NCBI GenBank assembly: GCA_000934455.1
Contig: KN884405.1
Location: forward strand, 1-64,000
DNA length: 64,000 nucleotides
Direction: 5' to 3'
From: Apostichopus parvimensis
Taxonomy: Eukaryota; Echinodermata; Holothuroidea; Aspidochirotida; Stichopodidae
Shown here: positions 12,101 to 27,100 of the stretch, in pieces
Layout: each line of letters starts with the position of its first letter
Position numbering within the stretch: position 1 is the first letter of the stretch
Made by a program: the position numbers and the translations under genes
Notes under the pieces: model-generated
The model's input: only the letters and a program-made list of their open reading frames with translations
Databases searched by the model: none
Told to the model about the DNA's origin: nothing

Positions 12101-15100
12101 GCATTCCTGTAAATGAAATGACGACGACATGACCATCACACTGCTTGAACTTTGGGTCAGTGGTTTATGTGAACTACCATATCTATCATACTCAGTCATG
12201 TCTTTTAGTTAAAATGTAGGTGAAAGGTTACAGCCAGAACGACTAAACGCATGATTTCCTTCATGCTTATCGGATGGGTTTTCCAATTTTTTTTAATGGA
12301 ACAGTTTTCCTCGCACTGTCCCCTGGGGATAGTGATTGACAAAGGTGTTGAAATGGTATTATAAAATTGTATTAAATTATATAAGTTTATTGTGTTATAG
12401 GTATTGTATTATATTATGTATTGTACATGTATGGTATTATATAAATTGTATCATAAAATATTATAAAATTGTAAGATACTGGGTGCATGTGAAACCTGGT
12501 TATACAGTGTGCAACGNNNNNNNNNNNNNNNNNNNNNNNNNNNNNNNNNNNNNNNNNNNNNNNNNNTATTATATTATGTATTGTACATGAATGGTATTAT
12601 ATAAATTGTATTATAAAATATTATAAAATTGTAAGATACTGGGGTGTGAATCCTGGTTATACAGTGAGCACCGTACGATGGCTTCTGACTGCTACCCACT
12701 ACCAAGGAAATGGTTATGCACGGATCACCACCAACTAAGGGTTGGATAGCTTGGTTGGAAGAACACGAAGGGTTCAAATCCTTAGATCACTGCTTTGAAT
12801 CCTGGGCAAGCCCAAACTTTCCTTGCTCCTTCCATCTTGTTTATAATTTCCTTGTAGCTATACTTAAATCCAGAACTTGTGTCATAACGAGAGATGGGGG
12901 GGGGTGGGAGGGGGGGTGTCAGAGGTTCCTTTTTTGGAATGGTATTACTTACTCTAATCTAGCACCTAAATCTGTCTGTGATACTCTCTGATCTTCTATT
13001 TTCAGGGATTTGTCTGAAAGTCTTTTCTCTAAGAGTAAAGTCTGTTCCGTTTTCTCGTCGACGATGATCTGTAAGTTGTCCCTCTCTCTGTCCACAGCTG
13101 CGACCTTTGACCTAAGAGTGTCAATCTCTTCCCTGAGATTTGAGTTATGTATATTTACATCCGCTGCAGAAGGGAAAATGATCGATGGTTACATTGTGAA
13201 TTTGAGATTACTGAAAACAAATACATTTACAAGTTCAAGTGAGATACTTACCAAGGTAACGCAAACACACTGTAATGGTAATCAGCAATTGAAATTCTTA
13301 AGTGTTACTGTTCGTAATACAACGACAATTTAGACGAAAGAGAATTTTAATATCTTACAATAATGTGGATGATTTTGAGCAAATTTCGTTGTTCATCTAC
13401 GGTTTGCAATTTGCTCTGAATTATTCTTGAAATAATGAAAAAGAAAACTCCTTAGAAATCTCAGAGTATACTTTCAAAACTCAGATGGCCTGTACTCAGA
13501 AAGCTTAGATCAGATCCATGCGCTTGTGTTTATTGAGCTTTTTAATCTAGTACATGTGCTGGGAGAAAGAGTCATTTTAGGTGCGGTGGGAAAACAATCG
13601 TGGGTGCAGAAGCCTTGAAGCATGCGTATGATTTTCGACCGATGTGTCTAAAGTGGAGGGGGAGGAACAGAGAGGGGCAGAAACAGCATGGACCATTCAG
13701 AAGGAAGACAGAGGGTGCTGTTGTGACACAGTCAGATTAAAGATATTATTTCACCAAAGGAAATGTTTTGAAAAGTCTAGGACGACCAAACCACAGGTGA
13801 ACCTAACAGTCAATTCACATTTGAGAAAGCGTGTATTTTAAAGTTCCAATACCACTCTACACTGTCCCCTCATGTCATGCTTCAAAGCTTTACTTCTAGT
13901 GACAGTATGAAAGGTTCCTAACTTCAGTCTACTGGAAACGTCTGTCTACTGGAAACAGGATATTCATACAGCTCAATATGTCAGTATGATTGTATTGAAA
14001 GATATTGAATGTACAGAGTACACGAAACTGTCCCAATTACTGGGTGATTGTAAAGCACTACATAATAGTGATACGCCATCCACCAACGACAGTTAAGAGA
14101 GAGCCAATCAACTCACCCAGCCTGTTCTCCAGTCGAGTCATCCTATCTTCAGCTGCGAGTAATTCTCCTGATTTGTCTGTTAATCTCTTCTGGTGTTCCT
14201 GAGATGAGAGCTCAGCTTGCTCAGCTAGTAACCTGAAGGTTTATTAAAAAAATGAATAAATAAATAAATAAATATATATATATATTCAAACAGAGTAAAG
14301 AAATTAAGCACCAGGTAGCTCTGTTGGGAGAGCTTTGGGTGTGTATTACCCTGAGGTTCCTGGGTCTTGTTGGCGAGGCACTGGAAAACAGCGGTTAACT
14401 AGCTGGAGATGACACATGTCAACTGAGTTTCTTCTTTACTTTGGTATTCAGAACATTATTCTCATGAAATTACAGGGATGGAACTTCCCCAGCAGGCTAC
14501 AGTACGTATCATACCCAGCTCTTAGACATGATCACAGTGTATGTCAAAAGTAATAGTATGATGCAATTTCTTGAGGGTTCACATACTTAATAAAACTAAC
14601 ACTAATGCATAACACAGCGATACAGTATAAATAACAGTTTGAACACCCTGTGTAACCAAAACTGTCTTTAGTCTTCTTGAGTTTGTTTATTATCAGTTTT
14701 AGAAAAAAAGGAGTAATATATACATTAACTTAAGAGCCTCAATAACCTTCTTGAGCATCATGTTTCTGGTGCTTTTTTCGTTTTTCGTCTTTGAGTATCG
14801 CGAACGAAATAAAGTGGTATCAATGATGAAGAAAACAGGGTTCGTACACTTTTTTCACAAACAAATTCAAGCACTTTTCAATCACTTTTCAAAAACCAAA
14901 TTTATGTATTCAAGCACATGCTTATCATTAACAATAGACATTCTGTGAGACAGAGGCATAGAACACACAAAGCTGAACAAATTAATCAAGTACAAATTCT
15001 TTAACACCCTGATAAAAATTAAAAAATACATACAATGAATGGAACAAATCTTTAAAGGTATACTGACAGATACAGGTTATTCTATCAGTAAAAAGAGCAT

Positions 15101-18100
15101 TAAATTCTTAGTATGTCAGTCTTTGAATTTTGAAAATAGCTATAAATTATTCCAATAAAGATCCACAAAGGATAAAAATGCTAAGTAGAGCTTACTAAAG
15201 AGAAATAGAAACTGCATGTACATGGTCATTTTAAGTATCCAAATACTAAACAAAGAAATTGAGTTCACCGAAACACCCCCTTTTCCCTTACACCTGAGGA
15301 AAACCGTCTTTTATAAATTATAGTACCATACAGTACTTTACATTTGATACAAAAGTTACTTCTAAAACAGCTTTGTATTTGTCGCAATAGGTTAAGTTTT
15401 AACCGCGCAGCACAGTACCATGATTTGCATATTACACCAAAATTTACACTCGGCGCCCAGATGGCGGGAAAATGTTTCATTCCCATGGTGCGATGAACTT
15501 GGGCAAGTTCGAATGTCGATGACCTACTTATGTTCCGTGACCAATGTCAATGGGAATTATGTGTGTAAAAACTCGGGTTTTTTCCACGTGTTATATATAT
15601 AAAAGTTTTACGTAAGCGGAGCGAATTTCGGGGCGGCTCGTTGATTGTGAGGAAGCACTTATCTAAACGTCAATATTTGTGAAAAATAGTAATTGGAATC
15701 TCAATGTATTAAGAAGTACTGAGTCTAAACCTTATCATTGCATTTTGGGGGAAGTCAGATCTTCAAGTGCAAAATATTGGTTTTTCATTTAAGGTTATCG
15801 TGGTTTTCTTGCGAGGTGTATACGGCGTAACTTTCGATGTAGGCTAAGAGGTAGGATCGGCCAAGGCCTACCTAGTTACATGAATTGTTACCTACATTCA
15901 ATATAATGCCTAACGGAAGCAACTCGTATAAATAGTAAAAGACTGGGGCACATTGTCGTAATTAATAAAGTTTCCTTGCTAAAGTTTTTGCACTGATTGT
16001 ATCGATCGTTTGTGCTCCTAGTTGCGCTGTTTTCTTTGTTACTCTTAGTGTTATCGGCTTAAGTATATGCTAACTCTGTGGTTGAATATTTTGGAAAGTT
16101 ATTAATTGGGCTTGGTGCGATACTGAGTTTACCGACTCTTTTCTTCATCACAGTTTATTCTAACCCATAGAAGCTCTGCTATGTAAAGCGGCTGCGAACA
16201 CCCCTACGTTTACAGATTATACGAGATTGTACGTCTTTTCGCGCGTATAATCCCTATTCAGGGGCACTAGAGCGAAGCCCTAAGCCGCGTAGACACGGCG
16301 AGACACCGCGTAGAAAGTTGCGTACAGAAACGTATAACAAAGTATAATCGCGTAGATAAACGTAGAGTATACGTCTACGCGGAGTTATACGTGAGCGGTT
16401 CTGTAGGTGATGTCCACAGATAATTATAAGCCGCTGCGGAAACTGTTAAATTCAGCGTGTTCAAGATCACACAACCTCTAATGCAATGTGTACGCTGGGT
16501 ATATAAAGACATGATATTATAGAGCCACAGATGCATTACGCACAATATGCGCTAATTGCAAGCGCTGTCACAACTCTTGTATCACTATCTGTGACTATTC
16601 AAAGTACGTTTAAACCTAGAATTTTGTGACCAAATGTTTCGTAATTTTTAGACAACTAAGACATTCTTTTAAATTTTTTTGGTCACAATTTGGCTATTCT
16701 ACGGTAATTATTGTGTAACAATTACATACTAAATATGATTTGCATTAAGCATGTTAAATTTCAAGCACTTTTTAATGACATTTTCCAAAAACATAAGAAT
16801 TCAAGTACTTTCAAGGCCTTGAAAACTGACCAATCAAATTCAAGCATTTTCAAGGTTTTCAAGCACCCGTACGAACCCTGAGAAAATATCTATGAGTACT
16901 ATTGTCAAAATTGAAAACAATGATAGTAAACAGTAAATTACCAAACCTAATGATTCAACATTAAATATTACAATGAATGTAAAAGTATAACGATAAAAGC
17001 ATCTGGCATTTTCATCCCAGCAAGAACTTCTTGCAGGTTTTTCTGTAACTTTGTCAGTTTACAAAACACAAAACCGTTTTTATTTTTTTAGAACTATTTC
17101 AGTCTAGACACAAAACACACAGTTTTTTGTGTAACTTTATCAATCTATTCAAAAACATTTCTATAAAATTTGTAAGTTTTACTGTCTTTCAAGCCTTGTT
17201 TAATCTACACAAAGCACTGTGCCTTAAATTTTAAAGTCAATGCAAAAACAGGCAAAACAGGACAGAAAATACTGACAGAGTTTCCTCCCAGACTTAGATG
17301 GCTCCAAATGATTAAACTAATACTCTTTCTTACCTCATCTGAGTAGAGTTAGCTTTATTTTGAGATGACTCTTCTCTGGCCTCCTCCGTTCTAAGGTTCA
17401 GAGATTTGACCTGATCCTCCAACGTTGCAATCATTCCTTGCAGGTTTGGAATTCTGTTTCTCGATGCGCTCAGGTCTTGCTGACTCTGAAATGGTAGAAA
17501 GAGAAGGTGTATTGCGTACTTGTATTGAAAGCCGAGTTAAATACGTGGAGACCTAGTGCAGTGGCTTGAATTTATGCCTTATAATAATTTGATATTACCT
17601 TACATTACCCACCAGGATCAAAACTCTCTTATCCTACACAAGACACTGCAATGCCCATCTTTAGTTTTGTCAGAAGATATTCCATTTAAACATTAAATGC
17701 TCACGAGTTAAAGTGACTGGACCCCTTTAGTTTAACACACTGACCGTAACTCGGACCTTTCAGGAGTTACCCTAAACCTCCCTGGAAGAGGTAATTGGGC
17801 ATTGTCCAAGAGGGAGGGTCAATGAGGGAGGGCACAGTGCTAAGAAAGTTAGCATAGCAGTTGACAGGCTGGGTTGATGGGAAAGTGCAATAGAAGAGTC
17901 AAAACTGATTAGGGATGATGAATGCAGTAAATACACAAACCTTGAATAAGGAACAAATTAATACCAGTTTGGTCTCAAAGAAAGAATGTACCTATCATTA
18001 CAAGTGTGACAAATCTGACAATGTTAGATATTATCTTTGGCAGCCCTCAAATGTTGGAGAGTTTACGGGAGTTATTAGGATGTATATCACAAAGAAATAA

Positions 18101-21100
18101 CGTTTACAATTAATCCTGAGAAAGATGAAACTGAAGAGTATCACCTGCTTTCACATCAGGCAGTTCTTCAGAGTTGTCTTGGAAACCATATATAGCACAA
18201 GTGGACTTGAACTTAAACCATTAACTTTCTTAAGTTAACCAAATGAAGCCTAGATATTCAATACTGAAGTCCTGGGAACAGAAACCCCTTGATTTGATAT
18301 TTTGGCCAAGGTTAACTGTAACATCTACTTTATAGAAAACAACACTGCTCAAACTTTGTTTAATATGTAATAAATATCTTGCTTCAACAATGTCATTTAT
18401 ACTTTTATGGACACAACATCAACTTACACTTTGCAAAAATTGCTCCAAATCCTCGACCTGTTGTTGCAATCTAGCTTTATCACTGAGGCTAGTTTCTGTG
18501 GCAATCTGAAAATGCAAGAAAATGTAATGATTGTTACAAAATTAGTAAATGACCTTTAGGCAAACAGTTGGTTTTGATATTGACAGACAGTTACAGAAGA
18601 ACCAATAGAAATATCAGTTTTTTGTAACTTTTCATTACTGCTAAATTTTGTCACTGGTTGTCAGCAGATGTGAAGTCACTGTAAGGAGGATGAGACTAGA
18701 ATTGCTCTTGGTTGAGTACAAGAACCAGCGCAAGGCTCTATGTATAATATCAAGTATGTAATTTCGTACTACATCTTTACTAGATTTCCAAAATATTCTG
18801 AGTACAAGAAGGAGTACAAATCCAACAAGGCAAGTATACGTAACTATGGTAACTTGTAACTATGTTAGAAAAGGAGAAGTGTGCAGACACATTACAAGTC
18901 TGGTTCTCGGTACTTATATACTTATGAGATCATATTCTGACAGAAAAACTATTCTTACGTTAAAGTTTAAGTTTGTGAAGAATACCCTCAGTTTTTTGTA
19001 ACTTTTCATTACTGCTAAATTTTGTCACTGGTTGTCAGCAGATGTGAAGTCACTGTAAGGAGGATGAGACTAGAATTGCTCTTGGTTGAGTACAAGAACC
19101 AGCGCAAGGCTCTATGTATAATATCAAGTATGTAATTTCGTACTACATCTTTACTAGATTTCCAAAACTTCCTGAGTACAAGAACGAGTACAAATCCAAT
19201 AGGGCAAGTACAAGTAACTATGGTTACTTGTAACTATGTTAGAAAAGGAGTAGTCTGCAGACACATTACAAGTCTGGTTCTCGGTACTAAAATACTTATG
19301 AGATCATATTCTGACAGACAAAATATTCTTACGTTAAAAGTTTAAGTTTGTGAAGAATATACCTTGAGATGCCTGTAAGTACACATCTTATAGTTCAGAC
19401 CTTCAGGTAATAACTCACAATACGACTAACCATTTTAGAAACTCCATAAACTTTGAACCTGTTCTTGCACAATACACACAAGCAGTAGACATTGATAATG
19501 TAGTACCTCTGCATACACCAAAAAAACTCACTTAGACTAGGGAAGGGGAGGGGGATGGTAGGGGCATGAGGATTGAGAGGAGGACGAGGAGGAGGGGGAG
19601 GAGGAGGATTGAAATATAGTCTGACCTTTAACCTTTCCCTCAGGCTGTCTCTTTCCATGGTCATCCTCCTAAGATCAGCTATGACCTCATCTCTCTCACT
19701 CTCCAGCCTCTGTAGGATCGATTTAGCTGCCACTGTGGAACCCTTGGTGTTCGGTGATTGCATCAGGTTCTTTCTTAACCTCTGAACTTCACTGTTCGAC
19801 TGACAAAGAAGAAACAAACGTTACATGCAGAAGAGAGAGTAGAGATATGCTGTATCCTGGGTGGTGGATATGGATGATTATCAAGATCTAATGAAAAACA
19901 TATTACACTGGATGTCAAAAACAATTGACCCAGAGCTATTTAATTATGCTAAGCAGCTACTTATATGTACATGGGCAGATGGACTGTAGCTAAAATTCCA
20001 TGTGTGGATCCAGGTGAAAGTGTGGGGGTGAACACCCTACCCCCCCCATCCCACCTTTAGACTCAGACAAAAACTTAACGGTAGTTATTAGCACAACCTT
20101 GTATGTATACTTAATTATTCACCTAAATTATAGAGTAAAATATGCACCATTTCACATCTAATATTTTAATGTTTTTTTTTCTGCGGGAGAACCCCCAACC
20201 ACATGTACATTCACCAACATTCTGATAAACACGAAGGATATGTAGGAACTATTCAACCTTAATGACTTAAATATGAATAATTTAATACAAAGTACACTCT
20301 CTCACTTGCTCGTACAGCAGGTTCAGTTTATCCCGTTCACTAGATAGCACCTTGACGTTGCTCTGCACCTAAGATGAGATAACCAAAGACGAGACTAAGA
20401 TTAAAAAATTACAACAACAATATATTGTAGAGAGTAATACTGAAAAAGTAAACTAGAAGGGGAAAAAGTGAAGTTGATTATATGCCAAGAAGGGCTTTCC
20501 CTTCAAATAGAAAGAAAAATTGCAAATTTTGTCCCAAAAATAACAAAATGAGAAAATTTGTCAACTTTCATAGCAATCAAGGCTAAGCGTTACCACCGCT
20601 CAGGAAGGATTTCATTCTTTTTTGCTTTCACAGAGACACAATTTTCACTCTTCAGGTGACTAAGTTTTTTATGTATATTAACATAAAAACAATAGTCCAC
20701 AATATGTCTAGTAATCATCATGGCATCTGGAGATCATCACGTGACTACATCATCAACTTCACATAATCATTGGCGCATGTCTTTTTCTGTTATTATCATT
20801 TTTATGTCATTAAGAGCCACATTTTTAGTCGGTTGCAATAAGTGAATCTTTCTCGAAAAGCTTCCAATCAAACTATGCCTGCAAATATATACAGCACAAA
20901 TTCCTGGTACATGCAAGTACTACTCGGGAAATTTTTCAGCTGTTTCACTCTTTCTTTCAATTCTTTTTTCTGTTGCTTTACTGATGCAATAATCTTACCT
21001 CAGAGACGTGTCTTTCCAGTTTACCTACGGTGAGCTGTAAATCTTCTTTCTCTCGTCTTAGAAGTATCATCTCGCTCTCGTCGACTTCATTCTATAAAGA

Positions 21101-24100
21101 GAGGAATACGACGGAAGAAGAGGAAATAATAATTAGATATCGAAACAAACCAAGTATGACATACGGTATGTAAACTCTTTGGTAGATCATCTATGCACGT
21201 ACATCATTTAATGTTCCTGTCACTGGTTGTCGTTATCTTTGCAAACATAGCATATAGAGCTTCCTGCCATTAGCTCTACAATTCTATAGCATATCACTTT
21301 CCTTGTTATTTGTTTTCCATATGTATGTGCACATCTAACATGTTATCTATATTAACTGTCATCAGTTTTTAAATCTATGAAAACACTGCAAATTTGAGTT
21401 TCCTGACACTGGTTTTGGCATCTATGCACATACAACCTATAAATTTTCCAGCTATTAGTTTTCCATATCTACAGTACGCACATTTAACATAATATCTATT
21501 TTTACTGTCAACAGTTTTCAAATCTATGAACAAACAGCAAATTCAAGTTTCCTGACACTGGTTTTCGGCATCTATGCACATACAACCTATCAATTTTCCA
21601 GCCATAAGTTTTCCATATCTATGCATATACAACATCAATTTTTCTTCCATCAGTATTCCCAATCTATAAGCATGCAGCATATCAATTGTCATTATTTTCC
21701 ATATCTATGCACATACAACATTTATATATATATGTATCAATTATCCTTCCATCAGAATTCCCAATCTATAAACATACAGTATATTAATTTTCCCGCCACT
21801 GGTTTTCCATATTGATGTATATCAAATTTCCTGTGATTGGTTTTCCAAATCTATGCAAAATTCAACGTATCAATTTTTTTCTGCAAATGGTTTTTGATGT
21901 CTATTGGACTTGCAATTTGCCAATGAAGTATTTTGTCTGATGCATTCATGCAATTATGACTATATAAATACAAATAACTTGAACTTGTGTGAAATAAACA
22001 TAATGTCAAGTTATGATAACATCTATCCAAAATATGGCTTCTATCTTTTGGCCATTATCCCTTTAAATTAATTTGGTTTTTATTTTTTATTTTGGTGTTG
22101 TTGAAATTTTTACCATGTTCCTTAGCGGTGATGATCTTGGTGAACTTTGCATCTGAGATGTACGCAGTGATTTCATCATCTCGTACTCCTTCTTGTAAAA
22201 TTCCTTTTCATCTTCCAGTACTCGCAGTAAAGATTCATAACGAGCAGCCGTCTGCATTGAGAGAAGAGGAAGAGGACTGTGACTTTATAGGAAAATGTTA
22301 ATAGATGTTGATGAGTAAGTCTAAAACTAAACACATATATCCAATGTTGATTAGTAAGTCTAAAACTAAACACATGTATCCAATGCCTACATACATCGGT
22401 CATGAAATCAGTCCAAGTATGTAAGGTGTATCAGCCACATAAAGTAACAGATTTTTTGTGTGAAGTTCTAAGTGTTTTCTAACGACAGTTAAAATGTGTA
22501 GTTTTTTCATTTTGTGCTGAGCCTTCCATATTTGCATTATGTCCTGCCAGGTTGCAAATACCAACTATAAAGGATCACTTCAGGCACAAAATTATTTTTT
22601 TAATCTTATTTTAAAACTGTAGACCATTGGAAAACACTGCAATCAGTCCAAACTGTAACAATTAAATTAATTAAACAATTAAACTAATAATTAACTAATA
22701 TTTAAAATGAATTAAACAATTAAAAAACTCTTTGAGAAATGGCCAGTTAAACACCCAATCTAAGGCTAATCAATTTAAGTGGCTGTACTAGATAGTCTAA
22801 CACACACCACAGAACATTAAATCAGTTCCTCAGATGAATTATGTAACACATAACTCAACACGAAGCACTGGATGTTTATTATGGCCTCAAATAACATGGT
22901 TACAATGTCATGAAAACATTTGTCCAGGACCAAGTGTGCTCTGTTGTTCATGTGAAATTGACAAAACGTGTTTCAGTTGAATTTAGAGAATAAATAAATA
23001 AAGAAAGAAATAATATTAACTTTAAGGCCTCCAATGAGAGGCAGACATTATAATAAATTTATCCTCAGAGAAGTCATCCAAAGAGTTTAAAGTTGAAAGA
23101 TTCTGCCTTCAGTAACCAGCCACCATAGGAGTGTTAGCTCAGTGGTTAACGCCAGTGCCTTTCAATCATAAGGTCCCGAATTTGAGTCACTCCAAGATTA
23201 ATTTATGAAATCCAGTTACAGAGTTGTTGACAATTGATATCATAATCATGGACATTAAATATGAATTTAAGAGACTAAGTTGGGTCAGCTTGCGGCTTTC
23301 ATAAGCCAATGATGGCTTCTTCCTGCTTGCAGGAGGATCTAAAATACATACATACATTTAAGACTAAGAATAATATTACAGTATATGTTTCACTTTCTTA
23401 ATTACTATCTATCTGCATTAATTACCTTTTTGTCCATCTTGCTCGGTGATCTTGTGGGACTTGAAGCTCTCCTATTTTTGCCACTTGGTGACCTACGAGG
23501 GCTCCCTTCCCTTAGGCTACTCCCCAGTGAACTGGTGCGGCCTTTAAGGATTCTGTTCAGGACACTGACTTCCTCTTTGTAGTAGTCTCTTTCCTCTTCG
23601 ACGGTCTTGAAATAACTTTCAATTTTAGACGTACTCTGGGTCGATTTGGACTTGTTCTTCTTTCGCAGCCGTTCCAGTTCAAGAACGAGCTCCCGCTCTG
23701 TGAAATATTGCGACATAAATATTAGCCACAAACGAGACACAAAAGTAAAAATATAATTCTTTTCAATATACTTCACCTAAAACCCTTTACTCTCCAAAAC
23801 TAACCAGTGTAGAAAGGTAAATATATACTTCCTTACACACATGTGTGGTTGTTGTGCAATGGATCTGCATCCAAAATTGAATGGATTGAATGAGATAACG
23901 TTTTACAAAACGAACAACTTTGTTCCTAAAATGGCCGAGCAAGAACTCCCAACTTCTCATCTTCCTCCAGATCATCTCGATTCGTGTGCTCCTCTATGTA
24001 GTGTTAGAGAATCAATTTACTTACATCAAAAATGATAAAGACAAATAGATTTTAACGACTCCATACTTCAAATGTCTTTTTTTGGCCATCTATTGACAAT

Positions 24101-27100
24101 TTAATACTGGCATCAAATTTAAACGTCCCTACGGGATTATCTGTGGATCAATCTGGCTCAGGTTATTAGAATATTCATTTAATATAGATTTTAATTCATA
24201 ACACAAATTGAAAGTGATAACACTAAAAGTAATAAAGTTCTTTATGAGATTACTATGGCAACAGTGTTTTTCCGACTTGAGGGAGCTGTTTTAACCGCAA
24301 TTTAAACAAATCACTGGGGAAGAACTTGAACGTTGTGTGTAATCAGAGAACAATGAGAAAACTAATAGCTGTTGGAAAAGAAAATTAAACTTGTAAGTGC
24401 CTAACATGACTCACGATGAAACACCTCCCTTCCACAAAAAGCTTTATATTTGCATTTCTTCTGGGTTAACCCCACCCCCCTGCTTTACTTCCCCTCCCTC
24501 AATGTCTGGTCCCCCAAATACTTCTAAATTATCCCCCATCCCCCACTCCCAACTACTTCTATCTTATTCAAGTTTATATTCTACATTTGCGATGGATCTC
24601 AATCTCACCACTTGATGTCAGTTTATTGACTTTATCACTGAGTCTTGACTTGTCCTCCTGGATGGAATCCACAATCTCTTGAAGCTTATCCACCTCCTTC
24701 TCCTTTAATCTTAAATTGTCTCCGACCTCAGATAAATCAGAGAGTAAATTCTTCTTCTCCTGTTGATTAGCAGTAATGGAAACAAAAAAGTATTAAAAGG
24801 ATAGTCCACAGGGGTAGATTTATATTTGACTGATGAAATGGAGAAGTTCAAAGGATCCTGGTGAAATTTTGCATTCAATTGTTCCTGTATTATGCATATC
24901 GTTCTTAAGATAACCACATTTCAAGTTGACAAATACTTGGAGCCAACTGGTGTGATGGGATGTAGTTACACACTGCCATTTTTTATTTTTTATTTAATTG
25001 TGTTACATACTGTACATACTTTTCACTTCATCATGTTAACCCTGTATTGGACGCGGTTCCAACCTAACCTGAGAAGATCTGTGAAGTTCACAATAATGCA
25101 ATGTTCATGTTGATGTGAATCCCAATTTTGTAGAAAAGAAGCAAAGCAAGCAGGAAATCCATAGAGTTGCAAATCTCATCCCAAAATTTGGACATTTGAC
25201 CACTATGATACCATCACTCTGACCAACCAATTTGAAGTATATGAGCCATGAATTTTACTGACAGCTTGACCTTTGACATTTCATGTTAATAAGCTCTAAA
25301 TATTCATTCAAACAGCCCTTACTTCCTATATGGACATGACACATTCAGCTATTTTGTCATCTGGCAAGTGCACAATAGACAAAATGCTGTGAGACCACTC
25401 ACCAGATTAGAGGTAGTCTGCAAAATGCTGTTTTGGCACAAATTTTACCTTTGACCTCATTCAATCTTGTGACCATTGGCATTTGGCATTCACTGAATCT
25501 GATATCCTATATGTACACTTGCATGGTGTTGGCGATTCTGTGATGTTGGTATGCACCAAATAAAGCAATACCCAAATTGCTTCTTGTGTATCTGTTTTTT
25601 TTCAGTTGACCTCTGACCTCTGACCAGAAGTCATAAGTCACAGTGCAAGCTACATCCCATGCCCAGACACTTATCCACCAAGTTTAAAGTCCATTGGCCT
25701 TTATGTTTTATGGATTAGTTAGCGAATCACACAAATCTATTTGACATTTGATCTCCTATGATCGCACATGTATGTGACCTTTGGCATTTTAAATTCATTA
25801 ATGTAATGTGGACATGCAGACTATGATATTCTACATGGCTTCAAGGATTTTGATCAACTACTGTAGCAGTGGATTCAACATTCTGCAACATATCAAAATG
25901 AATTGTATGCCTGCAATTAACCTATCCTACACATGCAGAACTTACAACTTCATCTTGGCTTCCATAATCATTGAAAATCGGCCCTTTAGTAAGTAACACT
26001 GCTTTTCATGTTTCGCCTCTGCCCACTTCTCCACCTTTCAAGGTGATTAGTCTGGAACGTTACCCTGTGTGTTATGTAATCAATTCGCGAAGCCTAGCAA
26101 AGGAAAAAAGCGTGGAAAAGTCTCTTCCTCACCTCAAATTTCCCTCAATCTACCGCGAGAGCCTATTAAAATGCCCGAGGCAGGTAAACTGTTATGGCAG
26201 TGGTATTACAGGTTTGCATTGTCAAACATTACCTGTCTAAACTGCTCTAATTCCAGTTGTCTATCTTCGTTCTCCCTCACGCTCTTCCTGAGTTCCATCT
26301 TAGCCTGGGAAGCATCATCGTCCGCCTCTTGCACCGCGGCGTCTCGATCCGTCTGGAGTCGTTTGGCGAGTCGGTCCACCTCCCGGAGCTCATTGGCCAA
26401 TTGATCCTTCCTGGCTGTCAGTTCGGCCACTGTCTGGTGTTCCTCGACCTGAGCTTTTCTGGACTCGGAGAGCTTTCGCTCCAGGTCTCTGTTGGCTTGT
26501 TGGAGGTAGTCAATCTACAATACATGCCAATGAAAACAATAAGATCTGCCTCATTATACATTCAATCTCAACAGTCTAAACAATCTGCTTTTGTTTTTGG
26601 TACTGTTGTGTAGTAAACAATAATCACACGATAAATGAGCGATTCTATTTTTTGGTTTAAATTTCAAAGCTTTTCTGGATTTGAAGAGCTTTTGCTTCAT
26701 GTCTCTGTTGGATGGTTGGAGGGATCAATCTATACCACAATACTGTCTACGACAAATATCATTTTAAACAAATGTTAAAAACCTCATTATGCATTTCAAT
26801 CTCAGCATTCTAAATAATCTGTTTTTGGCGGTATTATTACTGTGTAGAAAACAATAATCACACAACCATGAGCGATGTACCTTATCGTTTGACATTTGAC
26901 ACATTCGTAGAAATGAAATCTCAAATTAAACCCACATTTGGGTGTAACACAAACAACCATTTATCTAGCAATGGACTACAATTGATTCTGTAGGTAGGTT
27001 GAGGGCTAATATACCTGGGGTAGGGCTTACCTGAATGTTGAGATGAGACACCAGCCTCTCATTACTCCTCTCTCGAGTTTCATTATTGATGACATCCTCC

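Noticed and set aside
14309-14392. tRNA-Tyr-like gene (loop GTGTATT)
   Set aside because: The D and anticodon arms look plausible, but the T arm and acceptor stem fail. I treat it as a tRNA-derived repeat.
23128-23200. tRNA gene
   Set aside because: The A and B boxes are present, but the anticodon arm and acceptor stem do not fold, and a second diverged copy with the same body and tail exists, so it is a SINE head.
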